In this document: positions 10,701 through 17,625 of the stretch, piece by piece | How the letters are laid out: the number at the start of each line of letters is the position of its first letter | Numbering within the stretch: position 1 is the first letter of the stretch | Source: JANXDG01 sp964561135 | GTDB taxonomy: Bacteria > Elusimicrobiota > Endomicrobiia > DTEH01 | Direction of reading: 5' to 3' | Assembly: GCA_964561135.1 (NCBI GenBank) | Contig: CAZLOB010000070.1 | Location: 1-64,000, forward strand | Length of the DNA stretch: 64,000 nucleotides | Notes under the pieces: generated by a model | What the model was told of the DNA's origin: nothing | The model's database searches: none | What the model saw: the letters and a program-made list of their open reading frames with translations, nothing else | Made by a program: the position numbers and the translations under genes

Positions 10701-11095
10701 AATATACTGGTCAAGCAGAATTTGACTTCACTTTGATAACAATTGGTGATAAAGGTATAGAATATCAATTTATTGCAAAAGATGAAGTTAATATATCATC
10801 TTTTCCAATAGATGGAAGTTGGTATAAAGTTGAACTGCCTAAAGACCTACCTCAACAAAAGTTTATAACTGACCAAAACCCAGAGGTTGTTTTTGGTAGC
10901 AACGTTGAAGAAGTTATAATTTATGACCAATTTGGTAATAAAGTTTGGGGGAAAACTAAACAGTTTGAAAATCAACTGATAGTATGGAAAGGGAAAGATA
11001 AAAATGATAAAAATGTAGAATCAGGTACGTATATATATCAAATTAAAACAAAAGATGGGAAACGTAAGTATGGTGTAGTGATTGTAGTGAAGTGA
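4718..11095 (+). CDS. Giant secreted lamin-tail/fibronectin type III protein with FlgD-like C-terminus
   Basis: A 2125-residue exported protein. I start it at ATG 4718 (MKIKVLLAFVLFFVSSS), a clear signal peptide; the longer open frame from 4634 would begin inside the terminator stem. A carbohydrate-binding-like beta-sandwich (LLNNAGFDELPALTGW, residues about 22-180) is followed by several FnIII domains (180-580) and four lamin-tail domains beginning near 581 (ICITEVLAND), 780 (VVINEFLYDA), 1082 (IRINEVAPDQ) and 1411 (IRINEFAVLE), each with an E.(I/V)E.YN core. FnIII domains lie between and after them. The end (about 2040-2125) is a FlgD-type Ig fold (VIIYDQFGNKVWGK, SGTYIYQI), as used at the C-terminus of many exported proteins. 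Probably adhesive or substrate binding; the ligand is unknown. Confidence 0.85.
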   Translation: MKIKVLLAFVLFFVSSSTSYTANLLNNAGFDELPALTGWTRSGTLSSGVVTSPVTNAPYAARISTSASTGNKALYQNVNVYEGKRYVLSGYVYLVVAQGGESVGLGLKPGGGGVASSWFPDVSNSTSATTQDRWVYLTLSTKVPFGVSTYGINVYLRTSGALSTWATGYFDDISFVFISSPPGKVTNFVAETGRVGGEINLSWVCATATIGYEDDLPPGCSFYIQYASWTGVNFSTLTLPNPPPGVYHIWIPTGPVVYGTNCYYTIAGLQEGVTYYFRIWVIDNSGNWSEISDSATTQAQITPQPPSNLDVFSISSSTIRLKWTPSNAVWYRIEHSSVSNSESWVFRSTVVAKAGEYIDDNLVPSCTYWYRMFGINSAGIVNWYQPSNIVKTITYPAAPINFTTQTISATSIVWIWEPIGYADGFIIYQATSPNTEVVKIPFGINTYEETGLSTNTAYGRYIRAFNSSGFSELSAKTTVYTLAATPVNLSFIAVHYTSVTFSWSANGNPLGTRYEVSQSIDNFQTNFSTPIPYTYETVVTISDLVPSTTYYFRVRAFNNDDVPTSFSIVINTTTLSLPPPDICITEVLANDSHSTEGPGEFVEVYNRGLVEVDLAGMFLCGEGDTNDNIVDYTGHNDLGQPGTILYPGWYALIVDPDYDGWYNDCIQQHADLNKLIMLTIHQDSTLGSSRLANTFESVWIVSGTVVLTSFTWVSDAGNGKSWEKIDYLGPAIDRSDSCNWAVSTHQSDNNSYCTPGFLNSVSGSGPPPLLPSQEDINPSDVVINEFLYDAVSTDNGNEWIELYNNLSTMSVNLAGWKIQKSTGPTLDVAVWTDLFVITSGSISPNGYFLCAQSTAAVKYQADFTYSDSATMNNSAPSAIRLVTPSGKEIDRVAYGGARSDNLAEADKATVGASVGQSLSRSPDGKDTNNNYNDFIMLSNPTPTNSSGPDKIPPASITDLAAETGQNPGEIILSWTAPGDDGLLYNNTKEAYYIVKYATYPVKESTTIWWQQAVEYVQQWNVASQGLKEQKVLQGFIPGTTYYFAIKTVDDSRNVSDIDINAQDLSTQAKAYAQVGSIGSLIRINEVAPDQTSTAGYDWIEFYNASTQAINVFGWKIYEVYTSSTEPIEIIEANWFFPANSYLVLRFGQQQRNMTVPQQISPNCYELYTDKPGLAATDNIIVLADKNDNWIDVVCYTDRSGSISNATRFRQAYNYAVSINEWYGPYADETNDDEIEYCCASTLFMSSDRSLARDESSTDGTNPSVNEWYLTLTLTCGAPNSGIDKIPPAAVTTLQATAGPNRGQVKLSWISVGNDDYTGTAAGYMLRFNTFPITEENFFHSSTNADRISKDKKTDTIYMKPKIAGKIETTVGVLPVGQTYYFALKVLDERVNFSAISNVVSFVPPNVVGSNIRINEFAVLESTHTGGDWVELYNASEDPVNIKGWTLWGIKVAETTPSKIKKFPDITLAPKDYLVVNCVLGTDETTSKGENGYWDVYTNYDIKGFDGVLFLTDEGFSSDYDNIVDFVAYTSGGVSSWKDIWNTACDCNQWSPYINTDAEGVNYAVDWSSGQTGFSLGRDRFSTDNDNILHNARDDWKLFRVPTKGYQNDDIPPAAITYIVATYGETEGSIKLTWIVPGDDEFIGVNYGKYEIKYATFTVETSSTVWWQQISKRSEYSGVVEVKIGVDISTTQPYETVSYTITRLFPGLTYYFGIRTYDDIGNVSELDLYLSNNEPVFAVAFDTIPAKVQNLNFFVKNKTIEFSWDKNKELDFDRYEIYCDSGVGLFFVSATTNTWFEHKGLKNGLTYYYELYAVDIKQNKSLPTFGYTIPKMSPPTKLSAEHYGWYVNLEWQHSVDYTADNFLMYKIYRSSSQHGSYVSISTTTNNFYKDNNIQKGSCYYYYIVCVDNDYIESELSNIAVAVPDLISPKFVHISKLTSRDLAKDIAKIDIKVVDDRFEEGDRQGKLVSLEGKYKVIGSQEKYSVKFDPDFIAGLKEYTGQAEFDFTLITIGDKGIEYQFIAKDEVNISSFPIDGSWYKVELPKDLPQQKFITDQNPEVVFGSNVEEVIIYDQFGNKVWGKTKQFENQLIVWKGKDKNDKNVESGTYIYQIKTKDGKRKYGVVIVVK

Positions 11096-11104
11096 ACAGG
11101 TTTT

Positions 11105-11153
11105 TAGTTCAAAGTTTAAAGTTCAAAGTTAAAATTAAAAGTTTAAAGTTTAA
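11105..11153 (+). repeat. AAAGTTC/AAAGTTT heptamer repeat tract
   Basis: A short tract of imperfect AAAGTTY heptamers follows the giant gene. Its first 23 bases (11108-11130) are identical to a tract inside asnB at 61721-61743. Related A/G-T-rich tracts occur at 11543-11572 (reverse orientation), 15990-16017 and 25109-25154. Confidence 0.6.
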
Positions 11154-11172
11154 GTAAGAGAAAAGAAGAAAA

Positions 11173-11523
11173 ATGAACAAAATAAATAATAAAGAATTAA
11201 ATTTTGAGAATTTAGAAGTGTATCAAAATTACTAAAAATTTTCCTAAACAAATACAATTTTCTTTAGCAGACCAATTAAGAAGAGCATCGTTGTCAATTT
11301 GTAATAACATTGCAAAAGGATGTGGCAACACACGATAAAAGAAAAGAATTGTTTTACAATTACGTTTTAAACTCTGCAAGAGAATATTTCCCTGGTTTAG
11401 AAATTACTCTAAAACAAAATTTGATAACTAATAAAATATATTCAGGTTTAAGGGAGGAATGTTTGATTATTTGTAAAATGTTAAAAAAGTTAATTATCTC
11501 ATTAGATAAAACTAGAATAAAAA
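11173..11523 (+). pseudogene. Decayed four-helix-bundle (S23/IVS) protein gene
   Basis: From ATG 11173 the text reads NKELNFENLEVYQN and stops. In the second frame it continues KITKNFPKQIQFSLADQLRR and ASLSICNNIAKGCGNTR and stops; in the third it reads KRKELFYNYVLNSAREYFPG, then LEITLKQNLI and REECLIICKMLKKLIISLDK. This is the complete outline of the 23S rRNA intervening-sequence (S23) four-helix-bundle family, about 115 residues, broken by two frameshifts with some missing residues. The function of the family is not known. Its third-frame tail runs in frame into the next outer-membrane protein gene. Confidence 0.8.
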
Positions 11524-12482
11524 ATTTGTGTTTTTTAATCTTCTTTAAACTTTTAACTTTTAACTTTCAACTAACAGAGGCAGCTTTTCAAAATACAGCA
11601 TGGTCTGTTTCTGCAGAGAGTATGGGTGGTGTTGCTGTTGCTTACAGCAATGAACCGTTTGGCGTTTTTTATAATCCAGTAAATATTGTAAATGTTGAAA
11701 CTAAAAGTTTACAAATTGCTTATTTAAAACCATATCTTGCTTTAGAAAATATTGATATAAATTTAAACACCATTGCTTTTGTGTTACCTAAAAAATATGT
11801 GTCTTTATCAGCAGCAGTTGGGATGTATAATGTGAACAATTTGTATTATGAAACTACAACTATTTTTTCATTTAGTACAATATTGAAAAAATTTTTTGAT
11901 AACTTACCATATATATCAATTGGGACAAATTTAAAATTTTTAACAAAAAGATATAAATTTGATGAAGGAATTTTAAACTATCAACCAGAACTAAAAAATA
12001 AAAATTCAACAACTGTTTTCTCAACAGATATCGGATTAATTACAAAAATGCTAAAAGATAAACTTTCGTTAGGAATAGCAATAAAAGATGTTAACCAACC
12101 TAATGTGGCTGTAGTCTCATCTGAAGATATTGTTCCTTTGACAGTAAGTTTTGGTGGAACATATAATATTGGCGATATAAAAACAATACTATATTTTGAA
12201 GATTTTACTGTAGGGTGTGAACTAAGATATAGAAACCAAACATGGGGAACTACACAATCAAAACTTTTTTATGGGATAGGATTTCAAACTTATTTTAATT
12301 TTCATACAATAGCAATTCGTGCAGGAATAAATAAAGAATCTATAAATTTTGGTTTTGGATATAATGGTATAAAACTTTCGCAAAAAATTCTTATGAATAT
12401 TCAATACGGATTCGGTTTGTCAACAGTTGTTTTTGACAATTCTGCTGGTACACATAGGATCTCTTTTGAGATACAACTCTAA
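11478..12482 (+). CDS. PorV/PorQ-like outer-membrane beta-barrel protein
   Basis: A 334-residue protein from ATG 11478. Residues 1-35 (MLKKLIISLDKTR..., hydrophobic core LCFLIFFKLLTFNFQL) serve as a signal peptide ending near TEA. The mature start FQNTAWSVSAESMGGVAVAY and FGVFYNPVNI resemble the SMGGA...FYNPA opening of PorV/PorQ and related UPF0164-like barrels. The rest is alternating beta strands typical of a 14-stranded barrel, ending in an aromatic-rich strand. PorV proteins in T9SS bacteria shuttle cargo with C-terminal sorting domains; whether this does is inference. The open frame extends back to 11310 through the dead S23 gene, so the true start is uncertain and the N-terminus may be borrowed from that remnant. 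Confidence 0.7.
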   Translation: MLKKLIISLDKTRIKNLCFLIFFKLLTFNFQLTEAAFQNTAWSVSAESMGGVAVAYSNEPFGVFYNPVNIVNVETKSLQIAYLKPYLALENIDINLNTIAFVLPKKYVSLSAAVGMYNVNNLYYETTTIFSFSTILKKFFDNLPYISIGTNLKFLTKRYKFDEGILNYQPELKNKNSTTVFSTDIGLITKMLKDKLSLGIAIKDVNQPNVAVVSSEDIVPLTVSFGGTYNIGDIKTILYFEDFTVGCELRYRNQTWGTTQSKLFYGIGFQTYFNFHTIAIRAGINKESINFGFGYNGIKLSQKILMNIQYGFGLSTVVFDNSAGTHRISFEIQL

Positions 12483-12594
12483 CAGAAGTCGATATTTGAA
12501 TGTTGGCTTTTGGAGTGTTGTTATTAAACGGCTGCTCAAAAATAAATTGTAAAGGCAGAAAATAAAAAATAATAAAGAAAGGTTGTATTATGTG

Positions 12595-13983
12595 ATGTAT
12601 ACAATCGTATTTATTGTATTTTTAATACCTTCTTTTTTTTCATCTTTACTATTATATTCACAGATAAATGTTTATTTTACTGACCCGTATAACGATGTCC
12701 CATCAATAAGTTTTCTTTCAACGGCGAAAAAACCTATTGATTTTGCATTAAAAGATTTTATTGATTCTGTATCACCACAAACAACAATGTATGTTTGCAT
12801 TTATGAAGTGAATAATACTACAATAACTACTGCGATAGATACCGCAGTGAACCGCAGGGTAAAAATTTATGCTATTTTTGGCAAAGATGTTTCAACATCT
12901 GTATTCAAAAGTAGTTTTGAATATAAAAAGATTGGTTTTTCATCACAAATTATGCATAATAAATTTGTTGTAGTAAAAAGTTCAAAGGTATGGACTGGTT
13001 CTTATAACTTCACAGTTTCAGCTACATATGACCAAGATAATTTTGCATTAGAAATTTTTTCTAAAGAACTTGCAGAAATTTATGAAAAAGCATTTCTGTA
13101 TATGTGGGATCATGGTAATGATATAACCATATCCACAAGGATTGCTGAGTTTAATAATAAATCTGTTGATTTTATTGACGGGACAAAAATTACTGTTTAT
13201 TTTAATCCGTATTCACAAAATCCACAGTTAAAAAATGTTTTAATAGACAACTGGTACGATGTTTTTGAAGAAAAACCAAAAATAAAAAATTTATATTTTA
13301 CAGTTGCATGGTTTACTTTGGAAGATGTTAGTGATATCATTAAAATGTTAAGAGATAAAAATGTAGATATTTTTGGTATCATTGATGATGATAGCCAAAA
13401 TTTTAGTATGTATCAAAAATTAAGAAATTATGGTATATCAATATATTTTGATGCAAGAAGAACTTTTTATGGTGAAGGGCTTATGCATCACAAGTACTGT
13501 GTTGTAGATCCGTTTACAAAAAATGCAAAAGTTATCTGTGGTTCTGCAAACTGGTCTGATGCAGCATTAACTTCAGAAAGTAATAAAAATTATGAAAACC
13601 TTCTTGTGATAGAATCACAAAAAATTGCAGAAGTGTTTTATAAAGAATTTTTAAGGTTATACAACAAGACTGTTTCACAACAAGTTTCTACTTCTTTATC
13701 CGATGAGATGATTGAAAATATAATTTTTTATCCAAATCCTGTAAAAGAAAAACTTAATATAAAGTTTAAACCAAACTTCAGTGTTAAAGAAATAAAACTT
13801 TTAATAGTTTCGTTATACGGTGTAAAAATTTATGAAAAAAATTTAGATTTTGTTTCTGGGATAGAAAACAAAATTGAAGTTGAGTTACCAAAAGATATTT
13901 CTTATGGATTATACAATATCATTCTTCGTGTTAAAGGTTTTAATGTTCAAAAAGATTATGTTAAGAAGATAGTTGTGAAGTGA
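12595..13983 (+). CDS. Secreted phospholipase D-fold (HKD) protein with T9SS-type C-terminal domain
   Basis: A 462-residue exported protein; ATG 12595 gives a good signal peptide (YTIVFIVFLIPSFF...). TTG 12583 and GTG 12592 are in-frame alternatives nearer the AAAGAAAGG ribosome binding site. Two PLD-like domains follow. The first motif is HNKFVVVKSSKVWTGSYNF, where the usual Asp five places after the Lys is Lys. The second, MHHKYCVVDPFTKNAKVICG, is a complete HxK(x4)D followed by SANWS. PLDc_2 proteins include Nuc-like endonucleases and phosphodiesterases. Residues about 375-462 form a T9SS type A-like sorting domain (IIFYPNPVKEKLNIKF ... GLYNIILRV). The four-base GTGA overlap with the next gene indicates an operon. 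Confidence 0.8.
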   Translation: MYTIVFIVFLIPSFFSSLLLYSQINVYFTDPYNDVPSISFLSTAKKPIDFALKDFIDSVSPQTTMYVCIYEVNNTTITTAIDTAVNRRVKIYAIFGKDVSTSVFKSSFEYKKIGFSSQIMHNKFVVVKSSKVWTGSYNFTVSATYDQDNFALEIFSKELAEIYEKAFLYMWDHGNDITISTRIAEFNNKSVDFIDGTKITVYFNPYSQNPQLKNVLIDNWYDVFEEKPKIKNLYFTVAWFTLEDVSDIIKMLRDKNVDIFGIIDDDSQNFSMYQKLRNYGISIYFDARRTFYGEGLMHHKYCVVDPFTKNAKVICGSANWSDAALTSESNKNYENLLVIESQKIAEVFYKEFLRLYNKTVSQQVSTSLSDEMIENIIFYPNPVKEKLNIKFKPNFSVKEIKLLIVSLYGVKIYEKNLDFVSGIENKIEVELPKDISYGLYNIILRVKGFNVQKDYVKKIVVK

Positions 13984-14963
13984 GTAGGTATAAAAACAAC
14001 AGTGGACAGCAGGTTGTGAAAATAAAAAAACAAAAAAATATTTTCGTTATTCTATTTAAGTATTGTAGAAACTTTTTGTTATTTATTACACACTGTTTTC
14101 ATTTTGTACTTTTTTCCTACATGCTACTTACTATATACTTTCTTGTTTTCTTTTCACCTGCTTATGGTTTTCTCTTTGAGCCATACTTCCTTGCATATTC
14201 AGCAGAAGAGACAGTTTATATGCAAGCATTAAAAGTTTTGTCTGAAGGAAAAGAATCAGCTGGGAACAACCCTGCAGGTTGCGCTCTTGAAAATAAAAAA
14301 TCTGTTTCTTTTGGATTCACAAGTTTGAATTTAAAAGATAATTTATCAAGTATAAAATTGTTTTTGCCCAAAAAGATTGCTAATTTAGTGATATCTTTGA
14401 AACATGCAAACTTTGGTGAGACAGAGTTTGTTTCAGAAAATTTTGATGTAAAAAAAGATAGATTGTATTCTTTAATTTTAAATACATCTTTAGGTAAAGA
14501 AATGTTTATACCAGGACTGTTTTTAGGGATTGATTTAAATTTTGGTAATATGAAACTTGATGAAACAATACAAACATTTGGTACTTTGTGTGGAACAAGA
14601 TATATGATAAATTTTGGTTCGATAGAACTTCATCTTGGATCAATTTTTGGTTCATATTTTGCTAAAAATGAGAATCTATTTTTTTATGCATTTGGTATAA
14701 AATATTATCTTCCTGAATACAAAAGTTTTTTATCTTTAGCTTATAACAAAAATGTTTATGAATTTTTAACTATAACATTTGAAATGGACTTGATAAAAAA
14801 TTTCTTGTTAATTATTGGATATGAAGCTTTTAGCCGACAATTAAATGTCAGCTATTCTTTAGGTGGGGAATTTAAGATAAAAAATTTTGAGTTCATTTTA
14901 TCAACAAGATATAATATAAATTTATATCCTACACTAAGTTTATCAATAAGTTATTCATTATGA
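13980..14963 (+). CDS. Outer-membrane beta-barrel protein, PorV-like region
   Basis: A 327-residue protein starting at GTG 13980 in a four-base overlap with the PLD gene. The ATG at 14121 is an alternative that gives a short signal peptide (MLLTIYFLVFFSPAYG). After the signal sequence, ESAGNNPAGCALENKKSVSF resembles the NPAG turn of PorV/OmpP1-type barrels, and the remainder is a run of amphipathic beta strands ending SLSISYSL, a typical barrel terminus. No enzymatic motif is visible. It overlaps the next gene by ATGA. Family-level assignment is tentative; the outer-membrane location is well supported. Confidence 0.6.
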   Translation: MSRYKNNSGQQVVKIKKQKNIFVILFKYCRNFLLFITHCFHFVLFSYMLLTIYFLVFFSPAYGFLFEPYFLAYSAEETVYMQALKVLSEGKESAGNNPAGCALENKKSVSFGFTSLNLKDNLSSIKLFLPKKIANLVISLKHANFGETEFVSENFDVKKDRLYSLILNTSLGKEMFIPGLFLGIDLNFGNMKLDETIQTFGTLCGTRYMINFGSIELHLGSIFGSYFAKNENLFFYAFGIKYYLPEYKSFLSLAYNKNVYEFLTITFEMDLIKNFLLIIGYEAFSRQLNVSYSLGGEFKIKNFEFILSTRYNINLYPTLSLSISYSL

Positions 14964-15982
14964 ATAAAAAATTCTTTTTTATTTTATTTTTTTTAATTTT
15001 CCCATTTATCGTTCACTCTTTACCACCATTAATAATAACAGAAGTTGCACCAGGTGAAGCATCAACAAAAGATTGGATTGAAATTTTTGTTTCTTCTTCA
15101 GGTAATTATAACGGATATAAAATCTACAGTGGTTATCCAAAAAGAGTAATAAAAATCTTACCTTCAAGAGAATATAAAAGAGGTGATATCATAGTAATCA
15201 TGATGAACACTTCTTTAGAAGATGCGCAAACAAAACAAAATTATTGGATATTTTATTCTACTGATACAACAGGGCTTTATGATTCTGAGGGTTTTGTGTA
15301 TATTACTACTCCTTATGACAACTGGATCGATGCAGTTGGTTGGTCAAACAGGGATGGTTCTATAGCAAAAGATGCAATAGACGCTTATAACGAAATGAAA
15401 CAAAACAATATGTGGAAAGAAGGTCCTCAAGTCGCTGACGGGAATAACGATGTTGAAGTACAGAACTCTTTGGTTGACTGGTCATTAGGTGCAAAAACAG
15501 ATGCTGCGTCTATACAAAGACGGAAAGATTTTTTTGGCTTACCAATGGATGCTGACTCAATCTATGATTGGTATTATTCAAAAATAGCAACTTTTGGATA
15601 CGGATATAAAGAAGTTGTTTCAGAAACACAAAAAATAGTTGAAGTTGATAAAAACACAAATCCGTTTTGTCCTGAGGATATAAACAATAGTTTTGTGAAA
15701 ATAAATTTTAATATAGAAGATTTTGATGCAAAAAAAACTATAGTTATTTACGATATCACAGGCAAAGAAATTATAAAACTATTAGATAAAGATAGATTAC
15801 CCAATGGCGACCTTTCAACATATTCTTCAGTGAGGGCAGGAAGTATAACTTGGGATGGTAGAGATTCATCCTCTAAACGTGTTCCAACTGGTGTATATAT
15901 TGTATATTTTGAAGCGTATAATCCTACAAATGGTAAAAGATACATTAGTAAAGATGTTGTTATTGTAGGGAGGAAGTGGTGA
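14960..15982 (+). CDS. Secreted lamin-tail domain protein with FlgD-like C-terminus
   Basis: A 340-residue protein that looks like a small relative of the giant protein at 4718. A signal peptide (KKFFFILFFLIFPFIVHS) is followed by one lamin-tail domain starting LPPLIITEVAPGEASTKDW and spanning about residues 20-205, then a FlgD-type Ig domain (IVIYDITGKEIIKLL, SITWDGRDSSSKRVPTGVYI). Bacterial lamin-tail domains are extracellular modules often linked to hydrolases or surface binding. The ATGA overlap with the preceding barrel gene shows co-translation. The shared architecture implies both lamin-tail proteins use the same export route. Confidence 0.8.
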   Translation: MNKKFFFILFFLIFPFIVHSLPPLIITEVAPGEASTKDWIEIFVSSSGNYNGYKIYSGYPKRVIKILPSREYKRGDIIVIMMNTSLEDAQTKQNYWIFYSTDTTGLYDSEGFVYITTPYDNWIDAVGWSNRDGSIAKDAIDAYNEMKQNNMWKEGPQVADGNNDVEVQNSLVDWSLGAKTDAASIQRRKDFFGLPMDADSIYDWYYSKIATFGYGYKEVVSETQKIVEVDKNTNPFCPEDINNSFVKINFNIEDFDAKKTIVIYDITGKEIIKLLDKDRLPNGDLSTYSSVRAGSITWDGRDSSSKRVPTGVYIVYFEAYNPTNGKRYISKDVVIVGRKW

Positions 15983-16028
15983 TAGTGATGTTAAAAGTGA
16001 AAAAGTTGAAAGTTTTAACAATAGAAAA

Positions 16029-16152
16029 TGTAAGACAAGGATTTATCCTTGCAATAATTTAAGTTTTTGTGTCGTAATTAGTATGGATTGAATCGTCAGT
16101 TACAAAAAACTTTGCTCTGGTCCTTTATGCAAACTTAAAAGTTTGTCCTACA
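16029..16152 (+). repeat. Palindromic dispersed repeat (TGTA..GCAA family)
   Basis: The left end TGTAAGACAAGGATTTATCC plus TTGC (16029-16052) and the right end GCAAACTTAAAAGTTTGTCC plus TACA (16129-16152) are each internally palindromic and lie in inverted orientation to one another. The same outline, with TGTAGGGCAA ends, occurs at 51369-51426. It fills most of the 185-base gap between the lamin-tail gene and the barrel-HhH gene. Confidence 0.55.
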
Positions 16153-16167
16153 TTTTTAGAAGAAAAA

Positions 16168-17622
16168 ATGAACTTTAAACTAATTTATATCTACATATTT
16201 ATACATTTACTTATTCACACATTTACTACTTATCTTTATCCTTTATTTGAAGAAAAAGATCTTTTTGCAAACACTGCAGCGTTATGTAATGCGTATACAG
16301 CTGCTGATGACAATGTTGTTTGTGTATATTATAACCCAGCAGGTATTTTCAATATACCAAAAGGTGGTTTCTATTTTTCAAATACAAAATTTTATAGTAT
16401 TGACGAACTTGCATCAAATACAATATCTGTTTCTTTAGATGTTAAACATTTTGGCAAAGTTGGTTTTTTGTATAATATTTTTGGTTTTGATTTGTATAAA
16501 GAAAACTTATTAAAATTTGTTTATGCGAACAGTATTTTAAGAAAGATTTCGTTTGGTATAGGAATTAATTCTTTATCTGTGAATATAAAAAACTATGGTT
16601 CTAAAAGTTTCCTAAGTATTGATTTAGGTGTTTTAGCAGAAGTTACAAGAAGTTTTCTTTTAGGATTTTATATAAAAAATTTTGATATACCAAAAGTTGC
16701 TGAAGATGAAATTGTTACACATACACTTGTTACAGGAGCGAAAATTGCTCCTTTAAAAGATGTGTCAACATATATTGATGTTGTAAAAAAAACAGAACAA
16801 GATGTTTTTGCAAGAATTGGCGAAGAAATAAAACTTAATATAATAGATAGTTTGATAACAATATTTCGTTGTGGTGTTGAAATAGCAACAAAGGTCAAAC
16901 CTGCAAAATATGCGGTTGGTTTCGGGTTAGGATATAAAATAGGTTCTTCAGAAATTATAATTGATTATTCTTATTTGTTACACACAATTTTAGGTAGCCA
17001 ATATCTTGTTTCTTTAAGCATAAGTTTTGGTAAAAAAGAAAAAGAGTTTTTTGAAGAAATAAAACCTACAGGACAAAAAAGAAAAGCAGCGGTCAAAAAA
17101 ATAGAACTTCAACCAAAATCTATAAATATTAATACTGCAACTATAGAAGAACTTGCAGAACTGCCTGGTATTGGTCCATCAACTGCACAAAAAATTGTTG
17201 AATATAGACAAAAGATAGGAAAATTTATTTCTGTTGAACAGCTGCTTGAGGTACCTCGTATCGGTACTCTTACGCTACAAAGAATAAAACCATATATAAC
17301 TGTTGAAGTAGAAGAAAAACAAATACAAGAAGTAAAACCAGAAGTTGAAAAGAAACAAAAAGAAGAACAGTTGTTTATTCCACCACTTGATCTACCATCA
17401 CAAGAAAAAATAGAAGTAAAAGAAGAAAAACAAAAGTTTAATTTGAATACTATAACAGAGGAAGAGTTAATTAATTTAGGTTTCTCTTCAACTGCTGCAA
17501 AAAATGTTATAAGATATAGAATAAAAGTTGGTAAATTTAAATCAGTTGATGAACTATATAAAATACCATTTGTTGAGAAATCGTTGGTTGATAAACTTAA
17601 AGAAAAGTTTTATGTTGAATAA
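16168..17622 (+). CDS. Outer-membrane beta-barrel fused to two helix-hairpin-helix (ComEA-like) domains
   Basis: A 484-residue protein: signal peptide (residues 1-24), a PorV/OmpP1-like barrel (about 25-295; FANTAALCNAYTAAD, YYNPAGIFNIPKGG) and a charged linker. The first HhH repeat pair is at about 318-380 (SININTATIEELAELPGIGP, QLLEVPRIGTLTLQRI). After a Glu/Lys-rich spacer a second HhH pair is at about 424-484 (FNLNTITEEELINLGFSSTA), in which the canonical GIG turn is lost. ComEA-type HhH domains bind double-stranded DNA during natural transformation. If the C-terminus of the barrel faces inward, the HhH domains would sit in the periplasm. The DNA-binding role is inference; the domain order is visible. 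Confidence 0.75.
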   Translation: MNFKLIYIYIFIHLLIHTFTTYLYPLFEEKDLFANTAALCNAYTAADDNVVCVYYNPAGIFNIPKGGFYFSNTKFYSIDELASNTISVSLDVKHFGKVGFLYNIFGFDLYKENLLKFVYANSILRKISFGIGINSLSVNIKNYGSKSFLSIDLGVLAEVTRSFLLGFYIKNFDIPKVAEDEIVTHTLVTGAKIAPLKDVSTYIDVVKKTEQDVFARIGEEIKLNIIDSLITIFRCGVEIATKVKPAKYAVGFGLGYKIGSSEIIIDYSYLLHTILGSQYLVSLSISFGKKEKEFFEEIKPTGQKRKAAVKKIELQPKSININTATIEELAELPGIGPSTAQKIVEYRQKIGKFISVEQLLEVPRIGTLTLQRIKPYITVEVEEKQIQEVKPEVEKKQKEEQLFIPPLDLPSQEKIEVKEEKQKFNLNTITEEELINLGFSSTAAKNVIRYRIKVGKFKSVDELYKIPFVEKSLVDKLKEKFYVE

Positions 17623-17625
17623 ATA

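Noticed and set aside
11310..11477. N-terminal extension of the PorV-like protein
   Set aside because: These codons are the third-frame tail of a broken S23 four-helix-bundle gene and have no barrel or signal-peptide character.
16029..16152. CRISPR array
   Set aside because: The repeats are inverted, not direct, and there are no regularly spaced units or cas genes in the window.
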